Shown here: one piece after another, positions 60,913-64,000 of the stretch
Layout of the letters: every line of letters starts with the position of its first letter
Numbering within the stretch: the first letter of the stretch is position 1
Assembly: GCF_013694245.2 (NCBI RefSeq)
Contig: NZ_CP059322.2
Span: 3,045,001 to 3,109,000 of the forward strand
Direction of reading: 5' to 3'
Source: Micromonospora ferruginea
Lineage (GTDB): Bacteria; Actinomycetota; Actinomycetes; Mycobacteriales; Micromonosporaceae
Length of the DNA stretch: 64,000 bases
Made by a program: the position numbers and the translations under genes
Notes under the pieces: generated by a model
Told to the model about the DNA's origin: nothing
Seen by the model: the letters and a program-made list of their open reading frames with translations, nothing else
Databases searched by the model: none

Positions 60913-62187
60913 TCAGCCGGCCTTGACCGCCGCCGCCACGCCGGCCGCGATCCGGGCCACGTCCGCGGCGTCGCACACGTACGGCGGCATGGTGTAGACG
61001 AGGTCCCGGAACGGGCGCAGCCACACCCCCTCGGCCACCGCGGCGGCCGTGGCGGCCGGCAGGTCCACCTCGTGGTCGAGCTGCACCACGCCGATCGCGC
61101 CGAGCACCCGCACGTCGGTCACCCCGGGCACGTCGCGCAGCGGCGCCAGGCCGGCCCGCAGCCCCTCGGCGATCCCCGCCACCCGCCCGGCCCAGTCCCC
61201 GGCGCGCAGCAGGCCCAGGGAGGCGTTGGCGACCGCGCACGCGAGCGGGTTGCCCATGAACGTCGGCCCGTGCGCCAGCACCCCGTCGGCCGAGATCGCG
61301 CCGGCCACCTCCGGGGTGCAGAGCGCCGCGGCCAGCGTCAGGTAGCCCCCGGTGAGCGCCTTGCCGACGCAGAGCACGTCCGGCGTGACGCCGGCGTGCT
61401 CGGCGGCGAACATCCGCCCGGTCCGGCCGAAGCCGGTGGCGATCTCGTCGAAGACCAGCAGGATGCCGTGCGCCCGGGTGACCTCGCGCAGCACCCGCAG
61501 GTAGTGCGGGTGGTGGAAGCGCATCCCGCCGGCGCCCTGCACCACCGGCTCGACGATCACCGCCGCCAGTTCGTCGGCGTGCCGTTCGACCGCGTCCACC
61601 AGCGCCGCCTCGTACGCCGGGTCCGGCGGGGCGTCGAAGCCGGCCGGCGGCAGCGGCGCGAAGACCTGCCGGGGCAGCACGTCGCCCCAGAGGTGGTGCA
61701 TGCCGCCCTCCGGGTCGCAGACGCTCATCGGGTGGAACGTGTCGCCGTGGTAGCCGCCCCGCCAGGTGCCCAGGCGGCGGCGCTCCGGGCGCCCCACGGC
61801 GCGCTGGTACTGCAGGCACATCTTCACCGCCACCTCGACGCTCACCGAGCCGGAGTCGGCCAGGAAGACGTGCTCCAGCCCGTCCGGGGCCAGCTCGACC
61901 AGGGTGGCGGCCAGGCGCGCGGCGGGCTCGTGGGTGAGCCCGCCGAACATCACGTGACTCATCCGGCCGAGCTGGTCGGTCACCGCGGCGTCCAGCACCG
62001 GGTGCCGGTAGCCGTGGATGGCCGCCCACCACGAGGACATCCCGTCGACCAACTCCCGCCCGTCCGCCAGCCGCAGCCGTACCCCCGACGCGCTGTCGAC
62101 GACCAGCGGCGGGCTGGCCGCCGGCAACCCCGCGTAGGGATGCCACACATGCCGCCGGTCCACGGCCAGGATCTCGTCGGGCGTCAC
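60913..62187 (-). CDS. bioA: Adenosylmethionine-8-amino-7-oxononanoate aminotransferase
   Basis: 424 aa PLP enzyme of biotin synthesis, giving DAPA from KAPA with SAM as amino donor. [13 protein letters not shown] and [16 protein letters not shown] are BioA-specific; [16 protein letters not shown] and the PLP lysine in [14 protein letters not shown] are present. No other bio gene is nearby. It sits between pyrD and pyrF, which are usually adjacent, and its GTG overlaps the extended pyrD stop (GTGA). Confidence 0.94.
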   Translation of the reverse strand: MTPDEILAVDRRHVWHPYAGLPAASPPLVVDSASGVRLRLADGRELVDGMSSWWAAIHGYRHPVLDAAVTDQLGRMSHVMFGGLTHEPAARLAATLVELAPDGLEHVFLADSGSVSVEVAVKMCLQYQRAVGRPERRRLGTWRGGYHGDTFHPMSVCDPEGGMHHLWGDVLPRQVFAPLPPAGFDAPPDPAYEAALVDAVERHADELAAVIVEPVVQGAGGMRFHHPHYLRVLREVTRAHGILLVFDEIATGFGRTGRMFAAEHAGVTPDVLCVGKALTGGYLTLAAALCTPEVAGAISADGVLAHGPTFMGNPLACAVANASLGLLRAGDWAGRVAGIAEGLRAGLAPLRDVPGVTDVRVLGAIGVVQLDHEVDLPAATAAAVAEGVWLRPFRDLVYTMPPYVCDAADVARIAAGVAAAVKAG

Positions 62188-63359
62188 GGTTCCTCCTTCG
62201 CCCCTCCCCCGCGATCTTGCAGTTTCGGCCCACCTTCTGCCCCGCTATGGGCGATGTGACGGGGCACCAAGTGCAAGATCGACGGGGTGGTGGGGTGGTG
62301 GGGTGGCGGGGTGGCGGGGGTGGCGGGGTGGGGGGTGGGGGTCAGCGGGGTGGGGGCGGCGTGGGTGATGGCTCGGGTCAGGGGCGGGCCGCGGTAGATG
62401 AAGCCGGTGTAGAGCTGGACCAGGGCGGCGCCGGCGTCGAACATCCGCGTCGCGTCGTCGGGGTCGAGGATGCCGCCGACGCCGATCACCGGCAGCCGGC
62501 CCCCGGTCTCCCGGTGCACGAACGCGACCAGTTCCCGGGATCGGGCGGTCAGCGGCCGGCCGGACAGGCCGCCGGCCTCGGCGCCACGCGCCCGGTCGGC
62601 CGGGGCGAGCCCGTCGCGCCCGAGCGTGGTGTTGGTGGCGATGACGCCGGCCGCGCCCCGGTCCAGGCAGACCTCCAGCAGCTCGGCCACGGCCGCGTCG
62701 GTGAGGTCCGGGGCGATCTTCACCAGCACCGGCTTCTCCCCGACCAGGGCGGCGAGCAGCGCGTCCAGGTGCGACCGGTCCTGAAGCGACCGCAGGCCGG
62801 GGGTGTTCGGCGAGGACACGTTGACCGCGAAGTAGTCGCCGTGGCCCTTGAGCGCCCGGTAGGAGGCCAGGTAGTCCTCGACCGCCTCGTCCAGCGGGGT
62901 CACCTTGGACTTGCCGAGCGAGATGCCCAGCGGCACGCCGAGCGGGCGGCGCAGCGCCGACAGCCGGACCGCGAGGGCCTCGGCGCCGGCGTTGTTGAAG
63001 CCCATCCGGTTGACCACGGCCTCGCTGTCGCGCAGCCGGAACAGCCGGGGCCGGGGGTTGCCCGGCTGGGCGTGCGCGGTCACGGTGCCGACCTCGACGA
63101 AGCCGAAGCCCAGCGCCGGCCAGGCCGGCAGCGCCACACCGTTCTTGTCCATCCCGGCCGCCAGCCCGACCGGGTTCGGGAACCGCACCCCGAACACCTC
63201 ACGCGGCGCGGCCCGGAAGTAGACCCGCCGCAGCGCCGCGAGCACCCCCGCCCGCCGCGACACGGCGGCCAACCGCGCCAACGTCCACTCGTGCGCCGCC
63301 TCCGCGTCCCCGCCTCCGAGCGCGAACAGCCGGGGCCGCACCACCCGCTCGAAGATCAC
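62184..63359 (-). CDS. pyrD: Dihydroorotate dehydrogenase (quinone, class 2) with repeat-derived tail
   Basis: 391 aa; oxidises dihydroorotate at the membrane. Core of about 334 aa: [37 protein letters not shown], the catalytic Ser region [17 protein letters not shown] and [15 protein letters not shown]. After that the frame runs through a C-rich tract ([20 protein letters not shown]) and through the whole 70-bp family C element ([20 protein letters not shown] then LQDR), ending at a TGA that overlaps bioA. A TGA at 62342-62344, one base out of frame, would give a normal-length protein. GTG 63359 start. Confidence 0.92.
   Translation of the reverse strand: MIFERVVRPRLFALGGGDAEAAHEWTLARLAAVSRRAGVLAALRRVYFRAAPREVFGVRFPNPVGLAAGMDKNGVALPAWPALGFGFVEVGTVTAHAQPGNPRPRLFRLRDSEAVVNRMGFNNAGAEALAVRLSALRRPLGVPLGISLGKSKVTPLDEAVEDYLASYRALKGHGDYFAVNVSSPNTPGLRSLQDRSHLDALLAALVGEKPVLVKIAPDLTDAAVAELLEVCLDRGAAGVIATNTTLGRDGLAPADRARGAEAGGLSGRPLTARSRELVAFVHRETGGRLPVIGVGGILDPDDATRMFDAGAALVQLYTGFIYRGPPLTRAITHAAPTPLTPTPHPATPATPPPHHPTTPSILHLVPRHIAHSGAEGGPKLQDRGGGAKEEP
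62212..62281. repeat. Dispersed 70-bp stem-loop, family C copy 2
   Basis: Begins CGATCTTGCAGTTTCGGCCC and ends AAGTGCAAGATCG; exactly 70 bp like copy 1 at 16005 (inverted there). An inner stem TGCCCCG/CGGGGCA adds a nested hairpin. It lies inside the extended pyrD reading frame, just upstream of bioA. Confidence 0.78.
62282..62360. repeat. GGGGTGG/GGGGTGGC tandem G-rich tract
   Basis: About 80 nt built from GGGGTGGTGGGGTGG and GGGGTGGCGG units, with strong G-quadruplex potential on the plus strand. On the minus strand it contains CCCCGCTGACCCCCACCCCC, close to the 3' end of the gene at 11736-12167. Adjacent to family C copy 2. Confidence 0.75.
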
Positions 63360-63375
63360 CGCGCGCCCTCCAGTC

Positions 63376-63438
63376 CGTTGATCATGAAGTTGGCGGCGGC
63401 GGAGGAGATCCACATCGCCGCCAACTTCATGATCGACG
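63376..63438. repeat. Dispersed stem-loop, family B copy 3
   Basis: GTTGATCATGAAGTTGGCGG (63377-63396) pairs with its near-perfect complement (63416-63437, one T-G position). The loop read on the minus strand contains GATGTGGATCTCC, like GATATGGATCTCC in copy 1. It lies between carB and pyrD and could separate their transcripts. Confidence 0.8.
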
Positions 63439-63453
63439 CGGAAGTCGGGGTGG

Positions 63454-64000
63454 TCACTCGCCGGCCCGGAGGGCGGCGTGCAGGTCCTGCAGGGGGCGGA
63501 CGCGGAGGTCGCCGTTGATGCGCGCCTCGATGCCCATCACCGCCGCCGCCGCGCCGGGGACGGTGGTGACGCACGGGATGTCGGCCGTGACGGCGGCGCT
63601 GCGGATCTCGTAGCCGTCCGAGCGGGCGCTCGCCCCGGAGCCCTGCGGCGTGTTCACCACCAGCGCCACGTCGCCGCCGAGGATCAGCGACACCGCGTCC
63701 GCGCCCTCGCCCGACTCGTAGTGCTTGCGGATCTGCTCGCACGCGATGCCGTGCCGGCGCAGCACCTCGGCCGTGCCGGTGGTGGCGACGATCTGGAAGC
63801 CCAGGTCGGCCAGGCGCTTGATCGGGAAGATCATGCCGCGCTTGTCCCGGTTGGCCACCGAGACGAAGATCTTCCCGGCGGTGGGCAGCGACCCGTACGC
63901 GGCGGCCTGCGACTTCGCGAACGCCTGACCGAAGCCGGTGTCGATGCCCATCACCTCGCCGGTGGAGCGCATCTCCGGGCCGAGCAGCACGTCGATGCCC
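63454..64000 (-). CDS. carB: Carbamoyl-phosphate synthase large subunit, 3' part
   Basis: Only the last 181 codons are in the window; the gene continues past 64000. The visible part is the end of the second ATP-grasp domain ([20 protein letters not shown]) and the C-terminal MGS-like allosteric domain ([20 protein letters not shown], then [20 protein letters not shown] and [20 protein letters not shown]), where UMP acts as inhibitor. Supplies carbamoyl phosphate for pyrimidines and for ArgF. Upstream of pyrD, bioA, pyrF. Confidence 0.95.
   Translation of the reverse strand, partial: GIDVLLGPEMRSTGEVMGIDTGFGQAFAKSQAAAYGSLPTAGKIFVSVANRDKRGMIFPIKRLADLGFQIVATTGTAEVLRRHGIACEQIRKHYESGEGADAVSLILGGDVALVVNTPQGSGASARSDGYEIRSAAVTADIPCVTTVPGAAAAVMGIEARINGDLRVRPLQDLHAALRAGE

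Overview
The window is chromosomal DNA from a very high-G+C actinobacterium, most likely a Micromonospora-type member of the Micromonosporaceae. The reasons are the extreme third-position G/C, GTG starts, several TANNNT boxes placed 6-10 nt upstream of a start codon (leaderless transcripts), a mIHF nucleoid protein, and several families of dispersed palindromes. It is core genome: no phage, transposase, CRISPR array, rRNA or tRNA gene was found.

Layout. 1-8.9 kb: tyrS (minus), a thioesterase, a metal-transport block (divergent Nramp-like carrier plus two PRC-barrel proteins, facing a CNNM/CBS protein), a TetR regulator with an FAD hydroxylase, and two GNAT-type genes. 9-14.2 kb: ppdK, two small proteins, a cNMP-binding protein and a tandem universal stress protein. 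Two matching GGGACC-NNN/GGCCC motifs suggest a DevR/DosR-like dormancy regulon. 14.2-17.7 kb: a CE1758/CE1759-type flavin oxidoreductase pair, a 3-methyladenine glycosylase and small DNA-binding proteins. 17.7-26.2 kb: the complete argCJBDFRGH operon, with a 4-nt stop/start overlap at every junction and an ARG-box promoter. 26.4-28.2 kb: a secreted GH64 beta-1,3-glucanase gene broken by one missing C. 28.3-34.6 kb: pheST, a SpoU methyltransferase and infC-rpmI-rplT, with infC starting at AUC behind a structured leader. 34.6-44.3 kb: hisEG with a DMT transporter and a PH protein; the riboflavin operon ribD-ribE-ribM-ribBA-ribH under an FMN riboswitch; a REC-GGDEF regulator; rpe. 44.6-48.3 kb: two tandem septum-formation lipoproteins and a secreted M28 aminopeptidase. 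48.4-64 kb: rsmB-fmt-def, a P450, a kinase/ParB fusion, priA, metK, coaBC, rpoZ, gmk, mihF, pyrF, bioA, pyrD and the 3' end of carB.

The genes form a biosynthetic and translation core: arginine, riboflavin, histidine entry, pyrimidine, SAM, CoA, formyl-Met processing and two aminoacyl-tRNA synthetases. There is no accessory island. The most unusual signals are: (1) three or four families of dispersed stem-loops, beside C/G-rich tracts; (2) two housekeeping proteins (ArgB, PyrD) whose C-termini are encoded by such repeats; (3) a gmk at the canonical locus with a damaged P-loop and no LID segment; (4) a P-loop kinase fused to a ParB-like DGHRR domain; (5) the Nramp/PRC operon with altered metal-site motifs. 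All functions are assigned by reading motifs and context; no database search was run.
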